Shown here piece by piece: positions 42,586-52,243 of a DNA stretch of 64,000 nucleotides. Each line of letters opens with the position of its first letter. Within the stretch, counting starts at the first letter, position 1. A program made the position numbers and the translations under genes. The notes under the pieces were generated by a model that was not told where the DNA came from, did not search any database, and was given only the letters and a program-made list of their open reading frames with translations. This DNA is from Acidithiobacillus thiooxidans ATCC 19377 (GTDB lineage: Bacteria; Pseudomonadota; Gammaproteobacteria; Acidithiobacillales; Acidithiobacillaceae). The stretch is taken from NCBI RefSeq assembly GCF_009662475.1, contig NZ_CP045571.1:1548501-1612500 (forward strand), read 5' to 3'.

Positions 42586-45009
42586 ATGCTATCTGAAAAG
42601 CAGGTACAAAAGATTCCGATAAACGGGTCATTTTCCGGTTTATTCCAAGCGGGAACCACCTCTTATTCTGTAAACGGCTTGGCGGTATCGGACCACCCGC
42701 TGCAAAAGCGCAATGATCAATGGCGTGACAGTTTATTGCGGGCCGTGTTTACCTTACCCATGCGTTACGCGGACCGCCGCACGCTCTGGAACATCCCGGA
42801 ATTTGAAGAAGACACCAAAGTCTATGTCAAAGGAACGGTCATCAGTAAGCGGACGGTCCACAGCAAAAAGGGTCCGTTTCTGGATGTCCGTCTCAAAGAC
42901 ACACTGGGGCACGAGTTTCAAATCCTCTGGTTTAATTTTCGCGCCTATCAGGAAAAAATCCTGCAAACCGGCAATCAGCATATCTTTGCGGGAAAGCCCA
43001 AAAGGAAAAACGCCTTGTGGACCTTATTCAATCCGGAAGTGCTGTCTGCCGCCGATATGGGCAGTATTCAACCTATCTACCGCAAGGAAGGCAAAGAACA
43101 TTCGGAACAGGTCAAAAAACGGATTCGTCTCCTGATTAAGGAAAGTGCGACATTTATTCCCGCACTGTTTCCGGCGTATTTGAATCAGGTACTGCAGTTG
43201 CTGGATCTCCCGGCTCTGGAAACGGCGCTGCGTGACACCCACTGGCCGAGCGACCTGGAAAGCGCCTATCTGGCCCATAACAGTCTGAAAGTCGCAGAAA
43301 TGCTCTGGCATATGGAAACCATGACGCAGCACCCCGCCAGTCGGGTCACGGCTATCCGTCCGGTCCTGCAATTTTCCCAAGCCCAGCAACAACGCCTGCT
43401 AGAAGCGTTGCCCTTCCCGCTTTCCGCTTCCCAACAAAAAGCTTGGGCAGGTATACAGCAATGCCTCAGCCAGCCCCGCGCCCAGGACCTGCTCATTCTG
43501 GGCGGCGTCGGCTCGGGGAAAAGTGCGCTGGCTTTTCTGGCTGCCCTGGCTCAGGCTACCGCAGCTACCGGACCGAACCAGGTACTGTTGATTGCGCCAA
43601 CGGTCATTCTCGCCAGCCAACTTTATGAAAATCTGCTTGGTATCGCCGCCACACTCGGATTGGGCGTGGGGCTCTATGGTCGGGACAAGTATGCATCCGA
43701 TACCCTTACTCATACCCGCCTATGGGTCGGTACTCATGGGTTACTCACGACGGTGAACAACTGGGATGACATAGGGCTCGTGGTCATGGACGAAGAGCAC
43801 CGCTTTGGCAAGGAAATCAAAAATCTGCCCGCGCATGTGCATCGTATCCTCATGTCCGCAACTCCTATCCCGAACACTCTGGCGCAACAACGCTTCGGTG
43901 CCATGCAACTGTTCCGCATCCGCAATGACCATCATCAAAGATCCGTACACAGTACGGTCTTACCCCGCAATGCGCCACAGGCAGCGATGGAACAGGTCCA
44001 GAAAACCCTGCTGCGCCAGCGGAAGGCCATCGTGGTGTATGCGGCCGTCCAGGAGCGGGAAAGTCTCACCCTGCCGGAACAGTTTTACTTTCTGCATCCG
44101 CAACTACCGGGCGATCAGGCGATTCGCATTGAAGCCCGTCACATCCATCCGGATCTCGACCCACAGCAACCCATCGAAACGGGTAAGCTGGCCCGGGTAT
44201 TACTGCCCTATAGTGAAAACTTGGCGCGCCAAAACCCGCAGGTTATCGAGCGGTTTTACCGGCTGAACAAAACCTTTTCCGCCAAGAAAATTCTCGAGGG
44301 TGCGGACCAACTGGAACTGATAGAACAAGACCTCCTGCTCTACGACAAAGACCAGCCCGACCGTTTCTTCCTCGCACCCATCAGCTGGTTACGCAAAGGC
44401 AAAAATGGTGCGCTCAGTACCAAAGCCATTCTATCGGCCTGCCAGCAAGAGGCCTTGCCCGCCATGCCGGTTTTACGCGGGGCGCAGTTGCTGCAGGGGA
44501 AAAGCCTGGAATCTTCCCGAACCTTTTGGGAACAGAAATTCCCTGGAAAAACGGCTTTTCTGCATGGACAAATGACGGATAGTGAAAAGGCCGCCGCCCT
44601 GGAAGGGTTTCGCTCAGGCCAAACGCCCCTGCTGATTGCAAGCAATATTGTCGAGGTCGGTATCGACGTGCCCGGCGCGGAAACCGTGGTGGTGGCCGAT
44701 GCTGACCGCATGGGGGTCGCCAGTCTCGTGCAAATTCGTGGGCGCGTAGGCCGCCACGGAGAACCGGGTTACTGTTTCTTTTTGGGTTCTGCACGAGATC
44801 GTGACGCCATGCAACGGCTCGAAAAAATTGCCCGCGAAGAGAATGATGAGCATCTGGCTATTCAGGATTTTCTCGAACGCGGTTTCGGAAGTGCCGGCCA
44901 GGCCCAATCCGGGAATGCCGCGCGCCTGTTCCGTCTGCCCAGAGACGCCCGTTTATTTTTGAAAGTCGCGCAAATCCGTGCATCCGTGAACAACGCTACC
45001 CAAGCCTAA
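42586..45009 (+). CDS. RecG-like SF2 DNA helicase, with insertion in second RecA domain
   Basis: 807 residues from the ATG at 42586 (AGGACGGGG upstream). The N-terminal 200 residues include an OB-fold wedge (TKVYVKGTVISKRTVHSKKG). Motor motifs: Walker A GGVGSGKS (about 306), DEEHRFG (about 401), SATPIPNTLA (about 423) and QIRGRVGRHGEPG (about 715). RecG remodels stalled forks. Compared with RecG there is an extra stretch of about 140 residues between IVVYAAVQE and FLHGQM inside the second RecA domain. It is probably a mobile-element paralogue rather than the chromosomal recG. Confidence 0.8.
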   Translation: MLSEKQVQKIPINGSFSGLFQAGTTSYSVNGLAVSDHPLQKRNDQWRDSLLRAVFTLPMRYADRRTLWNIPEFEEDTKVYVKGTVISKRTVHSKKGPFLDVRLKDTLGHEFQILWFNFRAYQEKILQTGNQHIFAGKPKRKNALWTLFNPEVLSAADMGSIQPIYRKEGKEHSEQVKKRIRLLIKESATFIPALFPAYLNQVLQLLDLPALETALRDTHWPSDLESAYLAHNSLKVAEMLWHMETMTQHPASRVTAIRPVLQFSQAQQQRLLEALPFPLSASQQKAWAGIQQCLSQPRAQDLLILGGVGSGKSALAFLAALAQATAATGPNQVLLIAPTVILASQLYENLLGIAATLGLGVGLYGRDKYASDTLTHTRLWVGTHGLLTTVNNWDDIGLVVMDEEHRFGKEIKNLPAHVHRILMSATPIPNTLAQQRFGAMQLFRIRNDHHQRSVHSTVLPRNAPQAAMEQVQKTLLRQRKAIVVYAAVQERESLTLPEQFYFLHPQLPGDQAIRIEARHIHPDLDPQQPIETGKLARVLLPYSENLARQNPQVIERFYRLNKTFSAKKILEGADQLELIEQDLLLYDKDQPDRFFLAPISWLRKGKNGALSTKAILSACQQEALPAMPVLRGAQLLQGKSLESSRTFWEQKFPGKTAFLHGQMTDSEKAAALEGFRSGQTPLLIASNIVEVGIDVPGAETVVVADADRMGVASLVQIRGRVGRHGEPGYCFFLGSARDRDAMQRLEKIAREENDEHLAIQDFLERGFGSAGQAQSGNAARLFRLPRDARLFLKVAQIRASVNNATQA

Positions 45010-45238
45010 TAGCTATTGGATGGCGCTTTGTCTTTGGCGAGCGCCGGTGTATTGGTGCCCAATTTATTGGTTGACCCGGGACCCAAAGGTTCAGTGAAAT
45101 GTCCCGATAGAGATCGGCTGTGCTGGGATTCTTCACGCTGGTTTATCCTCACGAAATATTGCAGAATCAACCCTGCAGCATTGACAAAACATCGGACGAA
45201 TATTCACAACTGATCAATGGTTCTGTATCATTGTGAAT

Positions 45239-46567
45239 ATGGATGAATTACCAATTACCCAGGCACTAACCTGCAAGCTGAAATTGCTGTTAACTAAAGA
45301 GCAAGCGGAAGTGGTGCGCAGCACGGCGTTGGCTTACCGTGCTGCCCTGAATCACGCATCCGTCGTGGCTTTTGCCAACGGCAAAATGTCGCAGGGTATG
45401 AAACTGCAGACGCTGGTGTACCAAGATTTGCGGGAGAAATTCGGACTGCCTTCTCAAATGGCCTGTAACGCGCCCAGGCAGGTAGCAGCGGCGTACAAAA
45501 CCCTCTGGGAGCGTGCCAAATCCAATGCTGCCAATAAGACAAAAGGCGGTACAAAACGGCGCTACAAAGGGCTCGACAAGGCCCCGAAGTTCACCGCCAT
45601 GACCGTGACCTTGAACCATCGCCGGGATTGGGCTTTGGGGAAAGAACAAACGGTCAGCATCGGTACTTTGCAGGGCCGCATCCGGTGCCGATACGAAGGA
45701 TGGAGCCGTCACCTGGAGTGGTTGGAATACACGCTGGCCCACGGAATCACTCTAGGTGCCGCCAAGCTCTGGCAAGATCCCGGAACCAAAGCATGGTACC
45801 TGCTGGTTTCCGTAGAAAAGGCGCTGGACAGTAAAGCTATGGATAGTATCACCACCGTCAAGGGTGTGGATTTGAACCGTCGAAACATCGCAGTCGAATC
45901 CAGCACACGGGGAAAATGTCGTTTTTATCCTGGTGGGCACCAGAGGCATCTGGCCGAACGTGCCGCCAGCACACGGAGTGCGTTGCAAACGAAGGGCACT
46001 CGCGGAGCCAATGCGGTTTTGAGGAAACTGGCCCTGCGAGAAAGACGGCTGAATGCAGATACAGCGCACTACGTCAGTAAGGCCATCGCTGAGCCACACG
46101 CGATGGTCGGTTTGGAGTGGTTGAAAGACATCCGTGATCGTACCGAGCGTCGTCACTCAAAGAAGACTTCGGTGAAACGGCGTAAGGCCAACCGCAGAGT
46201 CAGCAGTTGGAGTTTTGCGGAGGTGCAGGCCAAAACCGCGTACAAAACCCGTTTGTCGGGTGGCGTACCGATTTGGGTCGATGCAGATTACACGAGTCAG
46301 ACATGTCCAATATGCGGACATATTGGACGAGAGAATAGGCCAAATAACGGCTTACTCTTTATCTGTGCAAAATGTGGTCATACACTTCATGCCGATTTAG
46401 TGGCAAGCAGGAATATCAATATGAGAACGCTTCTTGTCCGGCAGGTCTGGGCAAGGACGGGGCGATTGTCAGCCGTCCCTGAAGCATCGGGCAACGAAAC
46501 CAAAGCTGCAGACCTGCAAAGGTATGCGGAACTGAGGTGGAGCCTGAGTGCAAGTTCCGTCCTTTAG
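45239..46567 (+). CDS. tnpB: IS200/IS605-family TnpB RNA-guided nuclease
   Basis: 442 residues. The RuvC-like core is intact: Asp in VKGVDLNRRNIAVE, Glu in MVGLEWLKDIRD, Asp in HTLHADLVASRNI. A zinc finger CPICGH...CAKCGH lies before the last Asp. TnpB proteins cut DNA guided by an RNA from the element's right end, and help retain the transposon. No tnpA (Y1 transposase) is present, so the copy is non-autonomous. ATG at 45239 is preferred to GTG at 45233. The right-end hairpin overlaps the 3' end. Confidence 0.9.
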   Translation: MDELPITQALTCKLKLLLTKEQAEVVRSTALAYRAALNHASVVAFANGKMSQGMKLQTLVYQDLREKFGLPSQMACNAPRQVAAAYKTLWERAKSNAANKTKGGTKRRYKGLDKAPKFTAMTVTLNHRRDWALGKEQTVSIGTLQGRIRCRYEGWSRHLEWLEYTLAHGITLGAAKLWQDPGTKAWYLLVSVEKALDSKAMDSITTVKGVDLNRRNIAVESSTRGKCRFYPGGHQRHLAERAASTRSALQTKGTRGANAVLRKLALRERRLNADTAHYVSKAIAEPHAMVGLEWLKDIRDRTERRHSKKTSVKRRKANRRVSSWSFAEVQAKTAYKTRLSGGVPIWVDADYTSQTCPICGHIGRENRPNNGLLFICAKCGHTLHADLVASRNINMRTLLVRQVWARTGRLSAVPEASGNETKAADLQRYAELRWSLSASSVL

Positions 46568-46582
46568 GTCGGATCTGTTGAC
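46552..46582 (+). ncRNA. Right-end hairpin of TnpB element (guide-RNA scaffold end)
   Basis: CCGTCC-TTTA-GGTCGG forms a stem with one T-T mismatch, ending in GTTGAC, at the tnpB stop. In TnpB elements the guide RNA overlaps the tnpB 3' end and extends past the right end. The start of the RNA cannot be placed from sequence. Bases after 46582 would form the guide. Confidence 0.6.
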
Positions 46583-46637
46583 GGGTTGTGGTTTTGCAGA
46601 AGTTTCATAAGCGAATTTTAACAGATAGGCTTACTTC

Positions 46638-49600
46638 ATGTCCGTCCACAATAACTTCCAGGGTGCCCACGCTGCCGTCATCGGCCTCGTCGAGCAGTTT
46701 GAAAAAAACCTGCAACACTATTTAAGCTCAAACTACAATGAACAGGAAGTCAGAAAAGATTTCCTGGACAAGTTTTTCATGGCGCTTGGTTGGGATGTCA
46801 ATCATGAGACACAGACCAATCCCTATGAACAAGAGGTCAAGATTGAAAAGAGCGTAACAACTGGCTCTGCGAAACGCAGAGCCGATTACTCTTTTTCTTT
46901 GCCTCCTCAATTCACCAATCGTCCCCGATTTTTTGTTGAGGCCAAGCGGCCACAACAGGATATTGCGACGCCAGACAACTACTTCCAGTCCATTCGTTAT
47001 AGCTGGAGCCATCAATTACCGCTGGTGGTTTTGACCGACTTCCATAGCTTCCACATCATTGACAGTCGGTATCGCCCCGACATCAAAACGGCATTGCTCC
47101 GAAAGTTGGCGGTATACAGCTACCGCGAATACCGCGATCCGGAAGTGTTTGCCAAGATTTATTGGCTGTTCTCAAGAGAGGCAGCTCTTGGGGATGCGAT
47201 CAGAAAGTATGGAGATACGCTCGAAAAAACAACATCTACTAACAAGCAATTGGGTTTGTTCTCTGGTGGATACCAAAACATCGACGATGCCTTTTTGGAA
47301 CAGCTTGACCAATACCGCGAGGAACTTGCTCGATCATTCAAGCGGCACAATCCTCAATTAGACAGCGAACAGTTAACCGAAGTAGTCCAGCGCCTCTTGG
47401 ATCGTTTGGTATTCACTCGATTTCTTGAAGATAAGCTCATTGAGCCGAATCCAATCATCAGTCAACTTGGCACCAAGAAATCGGCATGGAAACAGTTCAT
47501 CAGTGAATGCGACAGGCTGGACAAGCAGTACAACGGAGTCGTTTACAAGCACCATGCAATTCTCGATTCACCGAAATTGGTTGTTGATGATGCCGCATTC
47601 TTGGGAATCTGCGACGATCTAACAGACCCCGCATCTCCCTATGACTTCAATGCCATCCCGGTTGAAATTCTCGGAAGAATTTACGAACGTTTTCTGGGCA
47701 AGATCATTGTCGCCACCGCCAAGCGAGTAAGGGTGGAGGAAAAACCAGACGTCCGCAAAGCTGGGGGTGTCTTTTACACGCCTGATTACATCGTTGCTCA
47801 CATGGTGGATCAGTCCATCGGCCCCAAAGTTAAAGGCAAATCTCCCGAGGAGATTCTTTCCATCAGGGTTATTGATACGTCATGTGGAAGCGGGTCATTT
47901 CTTATTGGGGCCTATGGATACATATTGACAGAGCTTGCCCGCACTTATGCGGACAACCCCAGGCGGGCCAAAAAGAACGATATTGTTATGCGCGATGGCA
48001 TCGTGCATCTCTCAATCCACAAAAAACGTGAAATTCTGATCAAGTGCATATTCGGGATTGACATTGACGCGCAGGCGATAGAAGTGACCCAGTTGTCGCT
48101 ATATCTCAAGCTATTGGAAGACGAGACAACCGACAGCGCACAGACCCAGCAGTTGGAATTGGCAGCCGCACTGCTGCCGTCGCTCAATCAAAACATCATC
48201 GTTGGCAACGCATTGATTTCACCCATTGATGATGACCTGTCCACCATCGATCTCTATGACACACTCAAGGCTATTGATATCCATAGAACTTTTCCACAGG
48301 TCATGCAGCGTGATGGCGGATTCGATCTCGTTATCGGAAACCCTCCGTACATCAAGGAATACACTAACCGCGAAGCCTTTGACAACATCCGCAACTCGCC
48401 CTATTACCAGGGTAAGATGGACATTTGGTACATGTTTGCCTGCCGCGCGCTGGATATTCTGAAGCCAGAAACCGGCACTTTGGCATTTATTGCGACCAAC
48501 AACTGGACGACCAATTTCGGCGCGAAACGGTTGCGTGGAAAAGTAAGCAAGGATGCACGTATTGAACAGCTAATTGATTTTGGAGACTTTAAGGTTTTCA
48601 AGGAAGCAGGGATCCAGACCATGATTCTGATCGCCAAGCGGTCGAGCAAGCCCGATTCTTATGGTTTTGATTACCGAATTTTGGGCGGCGAGAAACGCAC
48701 TTTGGCAGACGCACAGGGCTTATTGGAGAAATCGGATATTGCCAATGTCACCTACCTATCGCCGGAATTCAATCGCGCTAGGCTTGGCGACTCAACGTAC
48801 ACTTTTTCTGACGCCGCAACCGAAAAACTCTTATTGAAAATAGCACATTGTTCAAATTTTACATTAAACGGCGATGATGAAGTCGCTCAGGGAATAGTGT
48901 CGCCTCAAGACTTTGTGAATAAAAAGTCGCAAGCCGTGTTGGGCTCTAAATTTTCAGTTGGACAGGGCATTTTTAATCTCACTCAAAGCGAAGTGGACGC
49001 GCTGATGCTTTCAGCGGAGGAAAAGCGATTAATCAAGCCGTTTTACACAACACGAGAACTCGGTCGATATTGGGAAGATCCTGAAAATCAATTATGGATT
49101 ATTTATACGGATTCATCGTTCAAAAACCCTGCATCTCTGAAGTCGTACCCCAATCTTAAGGCGCACCTGGATCAGTTCAGGAAAATTATCACATCCGATA
49201 ACAAGCCGTATGGCCTGCATCGCGCACGCGACGAAAGGTTTTTCAAAGGCGAAAAAATCATCTCTGCCCGTAAGTGCGCTCAACCAACATTCACATACAC
49301 GGATGGTGATTGCTACGTTTCTCAAACCTTTAATGTCATCAAAACCGCCCGAATCAACCAAAAGTATTTAGCGGCGTTACTAAACTCCAAAGTGGTACGA
49401 TATTGGTTGCAGCACAAGGGGAAGATGCAAGGCAAACAATTTCAAGTGGATAAGGAGCCACTACTTGCTATTCCACTCGTCGCGCCGACAAGTGCAGAGC
49501 AGCAGCGTATTGCCAGGCTTGTTGATCTGATTTTGCAGGCGTCCCAGAAGCGGCATATCGAAGTCCTGGATTCTCATCGTGACCGGTATCAACAAATCAT

Positions 49601-49685
49601 CGACCAGACGGATGCCAAAATTCAAGAGGCCGTTTACAATTACTACAAACTGACTCAGTCTGACATTGATCTAATCAATAATTAG
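46638..49685 (+). CDS. Type IIG restriction-modification enzyme (Eco57I-like)
   Basis: 1015 residues combining nuclease, methylase and specificity parts. The nuclease: RRADYSFSL then FFVEAKRP (Asp...ExK, about residue 100). The methylase: GGVFYTPDYIVAHMV (about 376), IDTSCGSGSFLIGA (about 412, SAM binding) and IGNPPYIKEY (about 567, N6-adenine NPPY). A TaqI-type C-terminal region (YLAALLNSKVVRYWL, LLAIPLVAPTSAEQQRIARL) recognises DNA. One polypeptide therefore cuts and methylates. No separate partner is needed. All key residues are visible, so it is probably active. Confidence 0.93.
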   Translation: MSVHNNFQGAHAAVIGLVEQFEKNLQHYLSSNYNEQEVRKDFLDKFFMALGWDVNHETQTNPYEQEVKIEKSVTTGSAKRRADYSFSLPPQFTNRPRFFVEAKRPQQDIATPDNYFQSIRYSWSHQLPLVVLTDFHSFHIIDSRYRPDIKTALLRKLAVYSYREYRDPEVFAKIYWLFSREAALGDAIRKYGDTLEKTTSTNKQLGLFSGGYQNIDDAFLEQLDQYREELARSFKRHNPQLDSEQLTEVVQRLLDRLVFTRFLEDKLIEPNPIISQLGTKKSAWKQFISECDRLDKQYNGVVYKHHAILDSPKLVVDDAAFLGICDDLTDPASPYDFNAIPVEILGRIYERFLGKIIVATAKRVRVEEKPDVRKAGGVFYTPDYIVAHMVDQSIGPKVKGKSPEEILSIRVIDTSCGSGSFLIGAYGYILTELARTYADNPRRAKKNDIVMRDGIVHLSIHKKREILIKCIFGIDIDAQAIEVTQLSLYLKLLEDETTDSAQTQQLELAAALLPSLNQNIIVGNALISPIDDDLSTIDLYDTLKAIDIHRTFPQVMQRDGGFDLVIGNPPYIKEYTNREAFDNIRNSPYYQGKMDIWYMFACRALDILKPETGTLAFIATNNWTTNFGAKRLRGKVSKDARIEQLIDFGDFKVFKEAGIQTMILIAKRSSKPDSYGFDYRILGGEKRTLADAQGLLEKSDIANVTYLSPEFNRARLGDSTYTFSDAATEKLLLKIAHCSNFTLNGDDEVAQGIVSPQDFVNKKSQAVLGSKFSVGQGIFNLTQSEVDALMLSAEEKRLIKPFYTTRELGRYWEDPENQLWIIYTDSSFKNPASLKSYPNLKAHLDQFRKIITSDNKPYGLHRARDERFFKGEKIISARKCAQPTFTYTDGDCYVSQTFNVIKTARINQKYLAALLNSKVVRYWLQHKGKMQGKQFQVDKEPLLAIPLVAPTSAEQQRIARLVDLILQASQKRHIEVLDSHRDRYQQIIDQTDAKIQEAVYNYYKLTQSDIDLINN

Positions 49686-49910
49686 ATTGTTCCTGACCGA
49701 AAATATAATTGCCTTTAATAAACAGCGTGTTATAATGCGCTCTACCGTTTGATGTAGCCGATTTTGCGATGCGACGATTCTCTTTTTATGCCTTTTTAGG
49801 ATTATGATGCGGTTATCCATTAAAAACATGGGCGTTTTTCAAGACCTGTTACAAACGTAGCGGGTTGATTACCGCTTTCCCTGGTCAACCGAGCCTGCGT
49901 ACTGCCTTGC

Positions 49911-49941
49911 AAGCTCCGCCCTTCAGGGCGGGGTAGTTGAC
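49911..49941 (+). repeat. Solo IS200/IS605-type right-end hairpin
   Basis: CCGCCC-TTCA-GGGCGG stem, bounded by AAGCT and AGTTGAC. It aligns with the right end of the TnpB element at 46552 (AAGTTCCG...GTTGAC), but no tnpB precedes it. Likely a remnant or a small non-autonomous element between the type IIG gene and the DUF559 gene. Confidence 0.7.
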
Positions 49942-49947
49942 CCCATT

Positions 49948-50370
49948 CTACATCTGCAGCGCCTGCTCAATCTGCTCGATAATTTTGTCCATATCTTTGC
50001 GGATATCTTTCGCCGTGTAGTGCAGGATACGCCAACCGTTCAGAACCAGCAGATTACGCCGTTCTCTATCGCTCTGGTGATCCCGCAAAAACTTACCGTG
50101 ATACTGCCAGCCGTCTGCTTCAATCCCCAAAAGATGAGATGGAAAAGCAATGTCGATGAGAAACTTGCGATTTGCCAGTGGCTTGTACTCCCGGCGAGCA
50201 TTGGGCCATCGTCGATAAATCACCGGCCACAGAATGGCTTCAATCGGGGAACATTCTACTGAACAAGATTTTTTCGATGCTCGCGCACGGCGCGGAGGCT
50301 GTATAGATTGTGCATTGATAGCGCGTTGACATGATGTTGGTAACTGCCGGGGACTGCGGACTCTGAGCAT
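49948..50370 (-). CDS. DUF559 / Vsr-like PD-(D/E)XK nuclease
   Basis: 140 residues from the ATG at 50370; the frame is open further to a GTG at 50484 but that part has no motif. The core SPIEAILWPVIYRRW, FLIDIAFPSHLLGIEADGWQ (Asp...Glu-x-Asp) and RERRNLLVLNGWRILHYTAKDI matches DUF559 proteins, relatives of the Vsr mismatch endonuclease. It lies beside restriction-modification genes, as such proteins often do. Biological role unknown. Confidence 0.82.
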   Translation of the reverse strand: MLRVRSPRQLPTSCQRAINAQSIQPPRRARASKKSCSVECSPIEAILWPVIYRRWPNARREYKPLANRKFLIDIAFPSHLLGIEADGWQYHGKFLRDHQSDRERRNLLVLNGWRILHYTAKDIRKDMDKIIEQIEQALQM

Positions 50371-50506
50371 GCGTATCCATTTTCCAATGTGAATTGAGCT
50401 TAATATGGCATGCGCTTTAACGCAGTCGGTGAAGAATAACCGCCTTTTTTCGTGTTTTTTTAGAATTCTTTTTAAACAACCCACGGGACAGACTGCGTGT
50501 TAATGT

Positions 50507-50763
50507 CTACTTCGGACGATGCCCCATGAGCGCCTTGGCCAGAATAGCATTATCAACTTGGGGAGATGGCGAATACATCCGGGAAGTAGCGACCGGTGAA
50601 GATACAGAGTGCTTTGCCGCATGGGATGCAGGAAAAATGTAATAGAACGCGAAAATACCAAAAGCAATAGCACCGATCCACGCAAGAATGACAGGCAGCA
50701 TGACAAGAAGAAACGCAAGTCACCACTTTTACCAGATGTAGACGTGTCCGAAACATCATCCAT
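50507..50763 (-). pseudogene. Small membrane protein, apparently frameshifted
   Basis: A strong GGAGG lies before the ATG at 50763, and the first 15 codons (MDDVSDTSTSGKSGD) look real. A change to the next frame at about 50715 would continue LAFLLVMLPVILAWIGA, a membrane helix, and end KALMGHRPK at 50507. In the first frame the product turns into Arg-rich non-membrane sequence. The helix part also has its own ATG at 50701 (64 residues). Either a one-base indel, or two starts. Confidence 0.5.
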
Positions 50764-50892
50764 AACTCACCTCCAATAGGAAATTAACATTTTTGGTCAA
50801 CTAACTGGATCAATATATTCAATATATCATGGCCTACCCAGTCAGTTGCTAACAGGCATTACGGAAACGCCATCCATCACACACCTTAATTT

Positions 50893-51264
50893 TTAATCAG
50901 CGTGTCGGGCTGTCCCACGGTAACCTACGGAATTGAAGCGCCGATTGAGATGCGCAAGCATGGTAACGCAAATGCTTTTTGCCGTTAATGAATCCGGATA
51001 TCCAGAAATCAATGTGATAGCCTCCGGATCCTCTGATTGGACAATGCGTTTCAGTGTATCCGCATCTGCAAGTACCGCATTCGCACGTTCTTGCAGTTGC
51101 GGAAATCCCCAAGTTTCGCCCTGTTTTTTGTCCATGTCAGAAATGATCGCTGCCGTTAATCGGCGCGCCCCAATCACCCAAAATGGATCTTCGCCATTGT
51201 TTGGAATGAGTTGCCGTGCCAAGCTCTCAGCATGATGTTGTGTGGATTGATTGATGTTCTCCAT
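50893..51264 (-). CDS. Conjugation ATPase-like fragment (TraD/VirD4-type)
   Basis: 123 residues from the ATG at 51264, which follows AGGAG. NNGEDPFWVIGARRLTAAII resembles the D-x-FW-x-x-GA segment of type IV coupling proteins; the rest (SGYPDSLTAKSICVTMLAHL) is helical. No Walker motifs are present, so it would be a fragment or a small accessory protein. The family link is tentative. Confidence 0.4.
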   Translation of the reverse strand: MENINQSTQHHAESLARQLIPNNGEDPFWVIGARRLTAAIISDMDKKQGETWGFPQLQERANAVLADADTLKRIVQSEDPEAITLISGYPDSLTAKSICVTMLAHLNRRFNSVGYRGTARHAD

Positions 51265-51462
51265 AAAAACTCCTGTGCAGTGTGCATACGTCATTGGGCA
51301 GTCAGGACCGGATAAATCAGCAGTCCACGGAAGCCTGTACAGATTCACACACAACAAAGGAGGAATGGTTTGAAATAACCGCTTCTTTTCTCGTTTTTTT
51401 CCAAGTAGTGATGCGGCCCGCGCCTTTGTGCCATGACGCAGCTGCACTTACCTGAATGTGCG

Positions 51463-51496
51463 GAAAACCCCGGCGTTCAGGGCGGGAGGAAGTTAA
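51463..51496 (+). repeat. Second solo IS200/IS605-type right-end hairpin
   Basis: CCCCGGCGTTCAGGGCGGG followed by AGGAAGTTAAC, the common right-end layout of TnpB elements. The stop codon of the adjacent minus-strand membrane gene lies within it, so the element end has supplied that gene's last codons. Confidence 0.6.
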
Positions 51497-52230
51497 CGGA
51501 AGCCAAATGACCGCATATCTTCTAAAAAAACCGATACCGGATAGGTCATATTTGGCGCCGTTTTCCACGGCCCGAAGGCCATGTAAATACCGATGATATT
51601 GAAGGACAAGAAAAAAATGACAACGAGTATGATTGCGCCCATCAAAAGCTCTGGAACATTATTACCCTGATAGAAGATTAACAGGAATGCCGCAAATATG
51701 GCCCAGCGTGACTCACTATCGAATCGTGTCAGAAAACCGTCCGATCCCATGGGGAATGCCCACAATGAAGGACTACCACGTTTCCTAAGTGATGCAGACA
51801 ATGCACTGCCATAGGCTGCGGCCTGGGCCTTGTCGCCAAAGAGGCGTTCTATGGCTGCCGATCTTCGGCGAGCCAATAGAGATCGCCATTTCCCCAAATA
51901 CAAGACCAACAGCGGAAACAAGCTACCCATAACTGCCGGCAAAATATACCCATTAAGACTTATCGGAATCCGCTCTCCATGCGCACCAAACCAAGCAGCG
52001 GTTAGAACGATGATCCCTGCCAACAAATTGCCGCATACCCCAACGATCAGGATCAGCGTGTCCAGCCACGGCAAGTACAGTCCAGAGCCGTAGACCTCAC
52101 GCAAATAACGCAAAACACGTTGCCCACGCATGTCCTGAGAATCTCTGTGCTGTATCCAGTAGGCCAAAACGTCTGTTACGCCGATATTCGCAAATCCGCG
52201 TCTCCAAAAAATCGGGTAAGTAAATTCCAT
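51493..52230 (-). CDS. Multi-pass membrane protein, unknown function
   Basis: 245 residues with three or four membrane helices (TLILIVGVCGNLLAGIIVLT, ILPAVMGSLFPLLVLYL, then AIILVVIFFLSFNIIGIYM). A cytoplasmic basic loop (LLARRRSAAIERLFGDKAQA) lies between them. The C-terminus ends inside an IS605-like end. The N-terminus begins 14 bp after the ISL3-type transposase, so both ends may have been altered. Possibly part of a lost transfer system. Confidence 0.6.
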   Translation of the reverse strand: MEFTYPIFWRRGFANIGVTDVLAYWIQHRDSQDMRGQRVLRYLREVYGSGLYLPWLDTLILIVGVCGNLLAGIIVLTAAWFGAHGERIPISLNGYILPAVMGSLFPLLVLYLGKWRSLLARRRSAAIERLFGDKAQAAAYGSALSASLRKRGSPSLWAFPMGSDGFLTRFDSESRWAIFAAFLLIFYQGNNVPELLMGAIILVVIFFLSFNIIGIYMAFGPWKTAPNMTYPVSVFLEDMRSFGFR

Positions 52231-52243
52231 GATGGATCTGCCA

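Noticed and set aside
45020-45045. GGCGC...GCGCC inverted repeat after the RecG-like gene
   Set aside because: The loop is long and there is no T tract, so it is not called a terminator. It could belong to the TnpB element's left end, but that cannot be shown.
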